64,000 nt of DNA from Tenrec ecaudatus. Lineage: Eukaryota; Chordata; Mammalia; Afrosoricida; Tenrecidae. Position numbers and translations under genes: made by a program. The DNA lies in the NCBI RefSeq assembly GCF_050624435.1, contig NC_134535.1, positions 123,429,731 through 123,493,730 on the forward strand. The letters are read 5' to 3'. The notes beneath the pieces were generated by a model, which ran no database searches, had not been told where the DNA came from, and saw only the letters and a list, made by a program, of their open reading frames with translations. Below, piece by piece: positions 12,571 to 22,927 of the stretch; the first letter of the stretch is position 1; each line of letters starts with the position of its first letter.

Positions 12571-12624
12571 AGGTTTTTCATGAAGTGTACAGTCTGAGTA
12601 ACTCTAAGAAACAGATATGTTGTT

Positions 12625-12960
12625 CCATAGGGTGACTGTGGGTTTGTCCCAACACAAGTGAAATGGGTTTGGGCTGTTAACCTAAAGGGTCACAGTTCAA
12701 ACCGAACCAGCAGTTCCTAGGAAGAAAGTCCTAGAGCTCTGTTTCCCTACAGAGGACAGCCAAGAGGTGTAGGTCAACTACAGCAGCTACCACCACCACC
12801 AATGAGGCAAGTTGAGAATTTGCATGATTATAGGGACCTAGTATTCCGAATGGAATTATGTCCTGCATCAACTCTGCGGCAAACCCTCACCTGGGAACCT
12901 GAGGTTATAGAGCGTTTGGGGATGGGTTTTGTTATGTGAATGAGGCAGCATGAATGTCTC
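12625..12960 (+). repeat. SINE-like copy, unit 1
   Basis: 'ccatagggtgactgtgggtt', then 'gttaacctaaagggtcacag' and 'ttcaaaccgaaccagcagtt'. The remainder up to 12960 is not assigned. Unit 2: about 43650-43985. Confidence 0.45.
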
Positions 12961-12987
12961 AATTAAACTCGCTTTCACCCAGTCAGT

Positions 12988-13138
12988 TACAGGATAGGGT
13001 CGAACTGTCCCTATGGAGTCCCGAGACTATCTTTTTATTGGAGTAGAAAGCCTCGGCATTCTCCAGAGGAGGGGCTGGTAATTTCACATGATTGACCTTA
13101 TGGTTAGCAGCCCAGCCTGTAACCCATTACACCACCTC
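12988..13138 (-). repeat. Nearly full-length SINE, unit 1
   Basis: Reads from 'caggatagggtcgaactgtc' through 'ggagtcccgagactatcttt', 'gattgaccttatggttagca' and 'cccagcctgtaacccattac', a complete head-to-body order on the minus strand. Unit 2: about 44013-44163. Confidence 0.6.
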
Positions 13139-13374
13139 AATCTATTTTGAGAAATTAAAGAGCAGTTTAAGCATGGAAGCATCTAGGGTAAGATCACCAA
13201 GAATACTAGGGATAAAAGTTGAAAAGACACTGGGACCATCCCCTAGACAGAATGGAGGGGAAGAGTGCCTTCCAATCCAGAGACTGGAATTCCAAATTCT
13301 AGTATCCCAAACTCTGACAAGGCAGGAACCCTTGTGAGAACAGGGTCATTAGAGGATGCCAGGGCCATGCGGTG

Positions 13375-13440
13375 TTGCGTTCTGTTGTACATAAGGTCAC
13401 TATGGGTCCAAACAACTCAGCAACACCTACCACCACCAAA
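13375..13440 (+). repeat. RTE/SINE-type 3' tail, unit 1
   Basis: 'gttctgttgtacataaggtc' and 'actatgggtccaaacaactc' followed by a (CAC/ACC) simple tail, as in the tail shared by afrotherian SINEs and RTE LINEs. Unit 2: about 44400-44465. Confidence 0.45.
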
Positions 13441-13812
13441 AACAAACTGGGATACAGTGCACTGGTGGAGACACAATCATCAAAGACAAAGCAGGTGCAT
13501 AGCCAAATGTGAAGAAACTGATGGTGCCTGAGTATCAGAAGATATAACATCTGGGGTCTTAAAAGTTTGAAGATAAACAAACAGCCATCAAGCTCAGAAG
13601 TAACAAAGACCACATTGAAGAAGCACACCAGCCTGTGTGTTCAGGAGGTGCTGATAGGATCAGTATAAAGCATCAAAGAACAAAAAATCATAACATTGTA
13701 AATGAAGGGTAGTGCAGAATGGAGACCCAAAGCCCATCTGTAAGCAACTGGACATCCCCTTACGGAAGTGTTAAAAGGGTCGAGGAGAGGAGATGAGCCA
13801 GTCAGGGTGCAG
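13440..13812 (+). mobile_element. L1-like 3' end, left part, split by the provirus (unit 1)
   Basis: Contains 'ctggggtcttaaaag', 'catcaaagaacaaaaaatca' and 'gcaactggacatcccctta', ending at gtgcag where the provirus is inserted. It resumes at 19140. Unit 2 copy: about 44465-44837. Confidence 0.6.
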
Positions 13813-14305
13813 TGTCCCGGCCAGCGGGACATCAACAACGTGGACCTAAAAGAGGAACTGGGAATGAAGATGGGCAAGGGCACAGAGAGATGGAGGCAAG
13901 ACAGGAATCTGATCAAGCCTCGTTTATTGAGTTGAGAGCAGAGGTTTAAATAGCCAGCGAGGGGCTGGCACCATTATGTCACATGTAAAATAAGGTCCAG
14001 CTGAGGTAGCCAATAGTCGTGCATCTTCAAACAAGGAAGGAATGGCGGGCAACTGATCAAACAGGTAAGTATGCTAATGAAGCATTCCTGGTGAGCCTGG
14101 GGGGAGATGCCATCATTCATGTATTGACCAATGAGCATAGCAGCTGCTAGTGAAAGAGCACCAATCCTAGCAAGGGTCAAGGCAGCCACCCTCTGGCGGG
14201 AATTGAGACAAAGGGCAGTAACACCTCAGGGCAGTTTGTATGGCAGGAAACCGAGAGTAAATTCATGGCTAAAATCCAGGGTAGGGAGACACGAAGTTCC
14301 CTACA
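13813..14305 (-). repeat. 3' LTR of the class II provirus, unit 1
   Basis: 493 bp bounded by TG...CA, TGTCCC at the left and CTACA at the right on the plus strand. It is about 90% like the LTR at 18637-19139 by eye. On the minus strand a purine-rich tract (AAAGAAGGGGGA) abuts its upstream end, as a polypurine tract should. Confidence 0.85.
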
Positions 14306-14321
14306 TGTCCCCCTTCTTTAC
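14306..14321 (-). other. Polypurine tract of the provirus, unit 1
   Basis: Minus strand reads GTAAAGAAGGGGGACA directly before the TG that opens the 3' LTR, the expected place for plus-strand priming in a retrovirus. Confidence 0.6.
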
Positions 14322-14888
14322 CAATACAATAACAGGCAAGAGTATGATTTTAATATGGCGTATCTCTCGGGGGGCTGCGCCTGGCTTAGGTTGTCTGGCT
14401 ACTGACTCATCCTTACCTGTCATTGGTCTCAAGGAATGCGCATTTTTCAAAAGCAAACCTTTTCCTAGCTTTGGTTTGTATAAGCCATGCCAATCGTACC
14501 CGTCATTGGCTGTCCAGCCCAGTGCACAAGGCAAGGGGTTCTTTCACTCTGAAGGTTCTGAGAGTGGGCCACCCCTGTCCATCATCTCTAGCCAATGATA
14601 ATGTACCTGGATAGGTTTAGCCTGGATTGCCTCAATTTGTTGTTTTACAAATGCCATGAGTTTGTTGAACAATACAGTGCCCACCAACTTCTCTGGCAGT
14701 CACCTTGCTCCATCAGCATCCTGTGGGAAAAAACACAAACATTCCCTCGCCCCCTAATTAGGAGGGGAGCTGGCTTTTGCCATTAAGTGGTTCTTTCCAT
14801 TTTATATATGCTTTGTCTTTATATTTGGCAATCCTTTTCCAAAGGCAGTCAGCAACAGACTGACCGTGTACATCCAAATTCCAAAATG

Positions 14889-15402
14889 TTAAAATAAAGT
14901 ATGGTTAATTAAATTGCGAGGAGTAGAAGGATATATCTCCCCCTTTTTCATTTTGTCTAAATGTCGCTTAATAGTCCCATTAGCAGGTTCCACAATACCT
15001 TGGGTTTGAGGATTAGAAGAGATTCCAGTTATGTGTTTAATTTGAAAAGTGACACAAAATTGAGTAAATGATTTACTAATATAAGCAGATCTATTATCTC
15101 TCTTTAAGCATTTAGGTACACCAATTACAGCAAAACAACATAACATATGATGAATAACCAAAGACGTTTTTTCACCAGTCATAGGAGTGGCCACAATAAA
15201 TCCAGAGTAAGTGTCCACCTAATGTGCAAACAACTCAATTTACCATACGAAGGAATGTGAGTAACATCCATCTGCCAAAGATGTCCCAGGAGCTGTACCC
15301 TGGGACTAACACCTAAATGAGGAACTGGTGAATGGAGAACACAATGGGGACAAGAGTTTAGGATGTCCCTTGCTGCTTCTTTAGATATGTTAAAGTGATG
15401 TT
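14889..15402 (-). pseudogene. Proviral integrase relic, unit 1
   Basis: The segment encodes an N-terminal zinc-binding region (a His-His stretch, then CPHC) and a catalytic core with MDVTH, DTYSGF, KRDNRSAY and EPANG, which supply the D, D and E positions of the retroviral integrase core. A one-base loss near 15220 (compare the intact 46298-45915 copy) splits the frame. The C-terminal domain is short and ends against a region without env. Confidence 0.75.
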
Positions 15403-15894
15403 TTAAAGCTGGGCTAGAGTAATTTGATCTTCAGATAAACTGGCAAATGCTGCTGCAGCTTGACTTGCACAATCAGCTAAATTGTTGCCTTTTGCCAAAG
15501 CCCCTACTAGGGAAGAATGAGCTCTGATAAGTGCCGAAAAATAAGGATATTTGTGATTCCAAATTAATTGTTGCAATTCACCAAATAAAGCCAAAATAGG
15601 TTCATTTTGCGATTGAATACAAGCAACAGTTTCTAAATTATTTAATACGAAAACAACAAATAGGCTGTCTGAGTAAATGTTAGTGCAGATTGAGCTGGAC
15701 ATTTTTTAACCAATGTATGTAGCTGCAGTTCCATTAGAGGAACCATCAGTAAATATTGTAAGGGCATGAGGTGTGGGTTTATTTTTAAAAATACTGGGGA
15801 AAATAAATAAATGTTTTTTAGCAAATTGTAACAATTTATCTGGAGGATAAATATTTTTCACCAATCCACAAAATCCAGCCAATGCTATTTCCAT
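15403..15894 (-). pseudogene. Proviral RNase H relic, unit 1
   Basis: Contains TDGSSNGTAA at the first catalytic Asp, and further on NIYSDSLFVV and EDQITLAQL, in the order of a betaretroviral RNase H ahead of integrase. The motifs lie in two frames, broken near 15700. Not functional. Confidence 0.7.
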
Positions 15895-16519
15895 AAATCA
15901 CAACTTTCCCATAACCAAGAAGTTTGGGGTCTGTCATAAGGTATAACTATAGAATTAGGGTCTTTTCAAAAATATTTAACAGACTCGGATCTATCTTTCA
16001 TCACTAATTTAGCTATTTAACAAAAAGGTTTCAGAACTCTTTTTTCTTGAAGAAGCTAAATATACCCATAATAATAGTCTTTTCTGCCATAACACACCAG
16101 ATGTAAAGGTACCAAGGTATACCATAATTAATATACATAATTTGTTTGTCGAGAATACATAAATTTACCAAATTTAAGGTTTGTTCTGCTAAAGGGGAAA
16201 TTTCCCAAGTCGAATTTGGATCAGGATCTCCTTTTAAAATATCAAAAAAAAAGGCTTAAGCTCTCCAGTACTTATTTTTAAATATGTTCTAAGCCAATTA
16301 ATATCTCCTAATAATTTTGAAAATCATTTAAAGTTTGTAAGTGATCTTTTCTTATTTCTATCTTCTGGGGTTTAACAAAAGCTTTCTGTAAAATATGTCC
16401 TACATATTTGTAAGGTTCAATAACTTGTACTTTTTCTTCTGCTATAACTAAAGCCTATTTAATGCTTCTCATAATAAGTCACAAATAAAGAGAACGATCT
16501 TTTCGTCCCTATGAACCAT

Positions 16520-16834
16520 CTAAATATCATCCATGAAGTGAATGTTAAACACCAATGTTTCAGAAGTTCTTTCTGACTTTATAACTGCAGTTACAAACTT
16601 TTGACATGGGGTGACGCTATTAGACATTCCCTGATGTAAGACTTTCCACTGATAACACTTCATAGGTTCTTTAAAATTAACACTAGGAACACTAAAAGCA
16701 AATCTTTTATAATCTTTGGAATCCAAGGGGATGGTATAAAAACAATCTTTCAACTCTAAAATGATTTTATATGTATTGGCTGAAATAGCAGAGGGGGAAG
16801 GGAGCCCAGGCTTCAGGGCTTCCAAAAATTCCAC
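16520..16834 (-). pseudogene. Proviral reverse transcriptase relic, unit 1
   Basis: About 100 codons with LELKDCFYTIPL (first catalytic Asp), FAFSVPSVN, YQWKVLHQGMSNS and FMDD, the order of reverse transcriptase palm motifs A to C. FMDD replaces the usual YMDD or YVDD, and a TAG follows one codon later. The pattern resembles class II elements. Confidence 0.75.
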
Positions 16835-18636
16835 AGTAACATTAACCTTCCTCTACTATTTTCCTTGCAAAGCGACTGCTATAGCAAGCCCTGAGTAAAG
16901 AAAGGTTTAATGTCCTGGCATAGTTTGATATAATCAGACAAGTTGCTCTTGTTTCTTAAAGGTCTCAGCACTATCTAGCAGGCAGTATTTGCATTTTTTT
17001 AAAAACCAATTGTTTAATTTTTTAATACAATTCCTGATTTTAATTAGACAAAGGGACAAAAAATAGCACATACTTGAAGGTTACATAGTCTACAAATGAT
17101 GGCAATATTTTCCTTGAGAGAGTAGTATCATTGGTATAATTATTTTGTAAATATTCAAAAAAGACTCAACTTTAAGCAGTAATAAACACAAGCAAAAGTG
17201 ATTTTATCCTTAAAATAAACATTCAGAAAAACCTCTTTGTACATACAAAGTGAGAGTATGTAATACTTACACACACACAAGCGCACACGCACACACACAT
17301 TGTTCACACAAACTTTGTTCACATAAACAGCTTATATCTGCTGTATTTTGAAAACTCTCAAGAAACTCTGAATTTCACAACAAGTAGTCTTTTCCTGACA
17401 AACACGTTTGAGCCAACTATTACCAGTCTTCTGCCCAAAACACATTTTCTCCTATCGTGGCTTCTACTAACTCCATAGGAAAATGAGCCACAGAACCATA
17501 CTGAGAACAAGCAGATTTTAAATCTTTTACAGTTTTGAATGAAATGAGGGGAATTGTCGCCCCGTCAATGAGCATTTTGTCCTTTAACTGGATAACATTT
17601 TGGAATTTTTAAATCTACTTCCTGTTATGTTGCTAATGACTTGGACTCTTGCTCCCAGGCTATGGCCTTTGCCTTTCTTTCATCCCAGCAGGACTGAGTC
17701 TGTAGCACCAGGTTTCAAAGTCCTAGATCTTTATCATGCTAATGTATTGATCAGCCCTCTAACTGCTTCTGCCTGCTTTCAAAGTCCTCAGCGGCTTCAG
17801 CAGCAGAGGGAACTTTTCCTAGCTACAAAATCTGAAAACTTCTCTAATCTTTAGTAACTTATTTTGTTCCTTTAGCTTATAACATATTTTGAAACATATT
17901 TCCATACATACATTTATTAGAAATCTGTCGCATAATTTATCACTTCCAACTTTTCACCACTCACTATTTTTTTTCTCTAAATATTCACGGCCGTGCTTCT
18001 CAGTGGTGTCTGTTATGTTTTTAATCACAACTTTTAACCTTTACTCCTTGCGCCTTAAAAGCATCATGTAATTCTACAAATAATTGATGCTGACTAATTT
18101 CTTGACCATCGTCAGACAAAAAAACTCACCTGGTTATTCGTCGTAGCAGGTTACAACGACGGTGGGGTGGACTTGATAAGTCGATTGGCCGATCCTTGCT
18201 GACTTGTCTGCATCGTCAGTGGGGATCCTCGTTTTCAAAATGCTTGAGCGAGGAGCGTCTCAAAACTTCCAAGCGACAACGGCACGGCGGCGGGATGTTG
18301 CAGAGTATCACTGCAAATGGACGCTTTTGGAGCCAAGCTTTGGGCACAGCGGGTGGCCGTGGGAGCAGGGGCCCACGACATGAGCTGGCAACACTCATGA
18401 GCTGGCGGTGGGTGGGACCCATGCGGCATGGCTCCATGCTTTACAGCAGCATTGGCGCACAGCTAGTGCTCGGCAGCCAGCTTGGAGTGTCAGCTCAGTT
18501 GCCACGCTGGGTTTAGCAGCGGGGCACCAGTGGGACCGTTTTGGTTCAGCGTTTCAGCTCAGAAATACGGCCAGATGCCAGCGTCGCAGGAGTTGAGGCT
18601 TCTTCTCTTTCTCGCGACTCATTGTGGCACCAAAAT
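16835..18636 (-). other. Gag/protease and leader region of the provirus, unit 1
   Basis: No long reading frame survives. About 16.9-17.6 kb is AT-rich with a short CA tract at 17271-17300; about 18.1-18.6 kb is GC-rich with several CpG and looks like the leader just inside the 5' LTR. On the minus strand the first bases after the LTR are TTTTGGTGCCACAATGAG, where a primer binding site is expected; TGGTGCC fits tRNA-His but the next bases do not. Confidence 0.5.
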
Positions 18637-19139
18637 ATCCCTGCCCAGCAAAATATCCCGGGACATCAACAACGTGTACCTGAAAGAGGGACTGGGAATG
18701 AAGATGGGCAAGGGCACGGAGAGATAAAGGAAAGACAGGAATCTGATCAAGGCTCATTTATTGAGTTGAGAGCAGAGGTTTAAATAGCCAGCAAAGGGCT
18801 GGCACCATTACGTCACATGTAAAATAGGGTCCAGCTGAGGTAGCCAATAGTCGTGCATCTTCAAACAAGGAAGGAATGGCGGGCAACTGATCAAACAGGT
18901 AAGTATGCTAATGAAGCATTCCTGGTGAGCCTGGGGGGAGATGCCATCATTCATGTATTCACCAATGAGCATAGCAGCTGCTAGTGAAAGAGCACCAATC
19001 CTAGCAAGGGTCAAGGCAGCCACCCTCTGGCGGGAATTGAGACAAAGGGCAGTAAAACCTCAGGGCAGTTTGTATGGCAGGAAACTGAGAGTAAATTCAT
19101 GGCTAAAATCCAGGGTGGGGAGACACGCAGTTCCCTACA
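18637..19139 (-). repeat. 5' LTR of the class II provirus, unit 1
   Basis: About 503 bp, homologous to 13813-14305. Its inner end differs: it carries an extra 'tatccctgcccagcaaaa' on the plus strand and the expected TGTCCC terminus reads TATCCC. The outer end is CTACA, followed by gagccg, the putative target duplication. Confidence 0.8.
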
Positions 19140-19690
19140 GAGCCGTATAGCACCAAGGAAACATGCAACTTTCCTCTAGTTTTGTAATGCTTCCTCTGTC
19201 CCCACTATCATGATCCCAATTCTAACTTACAAATCCGGCTAGACGCGAGGATGTACACTGGTACAGATCAGAGCTGGAAACACAGGGAATCCAGGACAGA
19301 CAAACCCCTCAGGACCAATAATGAGAGTAGTGATACCAAGAGGTGAAGGGGAAGTTGGTATCAAAAGGGGGAAACGATCACAATGATCTACGTATAACCC
19401 CTCCCTGGCGAACGGACAACAGAAAAGTGGTTGAAGAGAGACATCGGACAGGGTAAGATATGAAATAATAATAATAATTTATGAATTATCAAGAGTTTCT
19501 GAAGGAAGGGGGGTGGGGGAAGGAAGGTGGGGGAGGGAGTGGGATAATGTTGAGCTGACACCAGGGGCTCAAATAGAAAGAAAATGTTTTGAGAATGACA
19601 ATGGCAACCAATGTACAAATTTGCTTGACACAATGGATTGCTGGATTGTGATAAGAGTTGTATGAGCCCCCAATAAAATGATTTTTTTTT
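19140..19690 (+). mobile_element. L1-like 3' end, right part, split by the provirus (unit 1)
   Basis: Continues with 'tatagcaccaaggaaacatg', 'atgtacactggtacagatc', then 'ttgtgataagagttgtatga', 'gcccccaataaaatg' and a T/A-rich tail, the normal end of this element. Unit 2 copy: 50201-50750. Confidence 0.65.
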
Positions 19691-19734
19691 AGCTAAAAAC
19701 TAAATGTTGTGATATGTGTGTGAGAGAGAGAAAG

Positions 19735-19845
19735 TGCACTGGTAGAGCTGGGGGCTACACTGTGGGCTATTAACTAGCTGCAGGGAGGCGGAACAATGAG
19801 GTCTGATCCCACATCATTTCCAGAGGAGGAAAGTCAAAGGAGCCT
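19735..19845 (+). repeat. SINE-like copy, unit 1
   Basis: 'gcactggtagagctgggggc', 'tacactgtgggctattaact' and 'tctgatcccaca' resemble the tRNA-like head. Unit 2: about 50797-50905. Confidence 0.4.
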
Positions 19846-19849
19846 TTCT

Positions 19850-20742
19850 ACTCTATTCTCTAGGTCCCTCTGAGCTGCCACGGACTTGGAGCTCTGGGTT
19901 TGGATTTGGAAACAGGAAGAAAATAAGTTTCTGTTTGTTAAAGTCACCCACTTGTGGCTTTCTGCTACAGCAGCAATCAATACACACACCACTGAGCATG
20001 GGGCTAAAAGAACACAAGCTTTCCTGAAAGTGGTTGACCACATGTTAAGAATCTTAAAGTCTTTCCTATTTATAAAGTTAGAGATGAATCAATGGGGGCA
20101 AATATCCATTTACCCCTTCCTGTGCTTTAAGAACACCAGCAAGATGATATTGTTAGGATTAAAGTGCTACTCACGAGTCAGCCATCCTTAAGTACTGGGG
20201 GCTAGATGACAAATTCTGGACTGCCCTTTGGGGTATGATAATAGTTAAAATTGTGGACAAATACATTCCTGAGTGCCTCTTCTAGGGAAATGACAGGCTT
20301 ATCTTTTCTGCTTTCTTGAACTGAGACATGGACTAGGACTGTTTCAGTGAATGGAGTATATTTGGGGTGTTATTGGTGGACATTTTCAGAAAAACTGTGA
20401 CTTGTCACAGTCCTTTACCCCAACAGTAACAGATTGGAAGTTCCTAATGTCATCTTCTGTTGCACATCTTTCTGCAGTGAGTGCAAAGCAAAGGGGAACC
20501 TTCAGCAATTAAATATTTAATTTGGAAAAATCTTACTTTCTTCCTTTAGCAAATATCTAAATAGAATGGGGGATGCAGAATATGTGACAACTGTGATCTT
20601 AGGCTATAGTGAAGATATAGTATAATAAACTTGATTTGCATTATAGTAATCTACTAGAGGACACAGATTTGTATCTTCTAAAACAATCCCAGTGGATCAA
20701 ACATTGAGATTAGGATGAAAGGGACTGTGTCTCCTTCTTGTT

Positions 20743-20789
<47 letters not shown>

Positions 20790-21165
20790 CCTCACTGTTT
20801 GTGTGTGTGTGTTTTGGTATGTGTGGTGTTACATGTGTCAGTGTGTGTATCACACTGACCAAAAAGAAGCTTCTATATTGTGAAGAACCCTGTGGAGCAT
20901 CTGATGTAGCAAAGAATTGATGTCTCTGGCCTCCAAAGATTGCCAACTGCCCAGTGAATAAATTTGACAGTCAAACTAATCCCAGTCAAGGTTTGCAATC
21001 ACTGCAATTGACATTGACCTGGCTCTAGATGAGCCTTGTAAGAGATGCTGGGTTAGAGGCACTCAATGTCCACCTGATCTGTAGAAACTGAGATGACAAT
21101 AGTTCTTCTAAACTGCCGTTTAGGGATAATCTGTTATACAACCACAGACTTCACGTGCAGGTGTG
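19850..21165. other. Gene-free stretch, unit 1
   Basis: Nothing recognised apart from the CT tract at 20745. A plus-strand frame at 19886-20191 is open in both units, without a known product. Confidence 0.4.
20745..20786. repeat. CT microsatellite, unit 1
   Basis: Pure (CT)n; unit 2 copy at 51807-51851 has a G interruption. Confidence 0.9.
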
Positions 21166-21520
21166 CTACCACACTAATACCTGCACAAGTGGAGATGATG
21201 GGGAACTACCCAGTGCATCAAAGCTGGAAGGAATTTGAATAGTGTGTGTGAGACTATTCCAGACAAGGGTTTGCAAGGAAATGAAGAGCATGGAACTGGA
21301 AACTGGAAGGACAGAGGTCCTTGTCATGTACAGTAGAAGGATGGGCATCTTGGGTCTGACAGGGAAGAGTGCTCCCCCTGGCCATGCATAGGCAATGGTG
21401 CTCTTGACCGCCTCCTCTGGCTTGTAGAGTGGGACTTGCCTGATGTTGACAATGAGATTCTCCTCAATCCAGGGAAGATAAGAGTCTGTTTGGCCTGCTA
21501 AGGAAACCTGGTTGCATAGG
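21166..21520 (-). pseudogene. Unidentified open stretch, possible exon or processed-pseudogene relic, unit 1
   Basis: About 117 codons without a stop on the minus strand, including QTDSYLPWIEENLIVNIRQV and PLYKPEEAV, with protein-like composition. No family was recognised. The stretch is kept in unit 2 (about 52215-52570), where the internal Met is changed. No splice sites or promoter could be tied to it. Confidence 0.25.
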
Positions 21521-21559
21521 GGCTAAAAGTTGAGTTATGATTTTCAAAGGGTGCAGTTC

Positions 21560-21975
21560 TAAATCAACAACTACTCCGCATGAGAAAGCCAGGTACTTTT
21601 ACTTCAGTAAACACTTCCAGTTTCAGAAACTCCAGTGGGCAAATCCAACATTAACCCATATATCCACATCAATCCACAAAGTCCTCCTCCATCTCACAAA
21701 ACACACACAATGGTGCCGACTGCAGGCGGAGAGCTGAATCAGTGAGGGTGTAAACATCTCAGCACTGGTAGGGGTCTCCACACCGCTGCTCTAGCATGCA
21801 GGGCTCCATCAGGGTAGGTCCATGCGGCTTCTCCTCAGGGATGTCTTACAGGAAGTGAGCCTTGCAAGCTGAAGCAAGGAACTGGCTAAGGCAGCTGCAC
21901 CCTCGTCCAACCATCAGAAAGCAAGAGAGCAGAGAATTAGAAAATGCGTCTAACTGAGCCATTTAGTCCCCCGCC
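21560..21975. repeat. Second dispersed repeat of the palindrome family, unit 1
   Basis: 'cacaaagtcctcctccatct', 'caatggtgccgactgcaggc' and 'catctcagcactggtagggg' match the repeat at 9490-9640. Unit 2: about 52610-53025. Confidence 0.5.
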
Positions 21976-22530
21976 ATTCAAATACGCCAACGTGTGTGTA
22001 AAGACCGGGTTCGCACAATAAACCAGAACGACCTCACGTGTTCTGACTCTTGGTTCTGCTGCTGCCCCTCTGATGGGATAGTTGTCACCAGGAACTACAC
22101 TGCACAGGGATCCAGTTCTTGCTGTTAATGAAATCTCTCCTTCTACATTTCAGATGGCTCATTTGATACACAGTAGGGTGCCACTCCAAGGAATTACTGA
22201 CAGAAAAATCCTACCAATAGCTTCTCCCACCTTTCTGCCAGACCAGTGCAGCAAAAGGTTATTTGCTGGCTTTTATAGACTTTGGCTGGAAGAGCCACAT
22301 CAGAAAATTCACTGCCTGTGCAATACATATATTGTAAGCATGTCCTATTGGCTTGCTTGTTCATATTTGGGATGCACCGACATCCCTAAATAATTGACAC
22401 AAGAAAGTGACAACTGACATAACAATATACATTGAGTTTACAAAGGACCCCTATTCCTGTCAAACATATCCCTTCTATGGAGATAGACTGTGGGGAGCTC
22501 ACGTGCTTGAAGTTCCATTTTTATCACGCT
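21976..22530. other. Gene-free stretch, unit 1
   Basis: A 103-codon plus-strand frame (22082-22393) is open in both units; product not recognised and probably fortuitous. Confidence 0.35.
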
Positions 22531-22574
22531 TTAGTATGTATGTGTGTGTGTGTGTGTGTGTGCATGTGTGCTTG

Positions 22575-22697
22575 TGTTTGTTATTGTTTGAAGTGAACTT
22601 GTTTATCTGTGTGTGCGTGTGTTTGTTATAGTTTGAAGTGAACGTGTTTATCTGTGTGTGCGTGTGTTTGTTAGTGTTTGAAGTGAACTTGTTTATC
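22575..22697. repeat. 45-bp tandem repeat after a GT tract, unit 1
   Basis: Three copies of a 45-bp unit including 'gtttgaagtgaacttgttta', preceded by a GT tract (22540-22562) that is much shorter in unit 2 (about 53583). Unit 2 copy: about 53600-53726. Confidence 0.8.
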
Positions 22698-22800
22698 ACA
22701 AGACTCAAGTCCATTTCCGTTTCACTTCTTCCTTTTCTTCTTTAAGCCACTCAGAGCAATGTTGAGGTTTGGGGCTATGGAATCAGGAGGGGATGTCATG

Positions 22801-22927
22801 CTTTCATAGGGGAAAATACCCCCCATACCCTTTATCTTTTCAAATTGCATTACCAGATTATTTCTCCAAGATGCAGTCTCTGAATGCAAGGGCTCTTTGT
22901 AAAATATTCAATGAAGCCTCCACAGAT
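22801..22927 (-). promoter_or_regulatory. Second promoter-like block, paralogous to the one at 4.3 kb (unit 1)
   Basis: Shares 'tgcattaccagatt' (22846-22859) and 'atgaagcctccacaga' (22911-22926) with the block at 4290-4343, in the same order and orientation but with wider spacing, plus a similar 'ATGAAAG' context after an AT-rich box on the minus strand. The counterpart in unit 2 is at about 53832-53958. No coding exon was recognised downstream on the minus strand; it may be the relic of an older first-exon duplication. Confidence 0.35.

Larger units (their letters stand above)
13813..19139 (-). mobile_element. Class II (betaretrovirus-like) endogenous provirus, unit 1
   Basis: About 5.3 kb provirus with an LTR at each end, transcribed leftwards. 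Between the LTRs, from its 5' side: leader and gag-like region without long ORFs (about 18.6-16.9 kb), then decayed reverse transcriptase, RNase H and integrase. Only about 580 bp separate integrase from the 3' LTR, so env is absent. It sits inside an L1-like 3' end whose halves flank it (13440-13812 and 19140-19690); flanking hexamers gtgcag (13807-13812) and gagccg (19140-19145) are probably a mutated 6-bp target duplication. Many stops and frameshifts make it non-functional. Confidence 0.85.

Noticed and set aside
14131-14598. 155-codon plus-strand frame across the LTR
   Set aside because: It is antisense to the LTR and proviral 3' end; no domain is seen.
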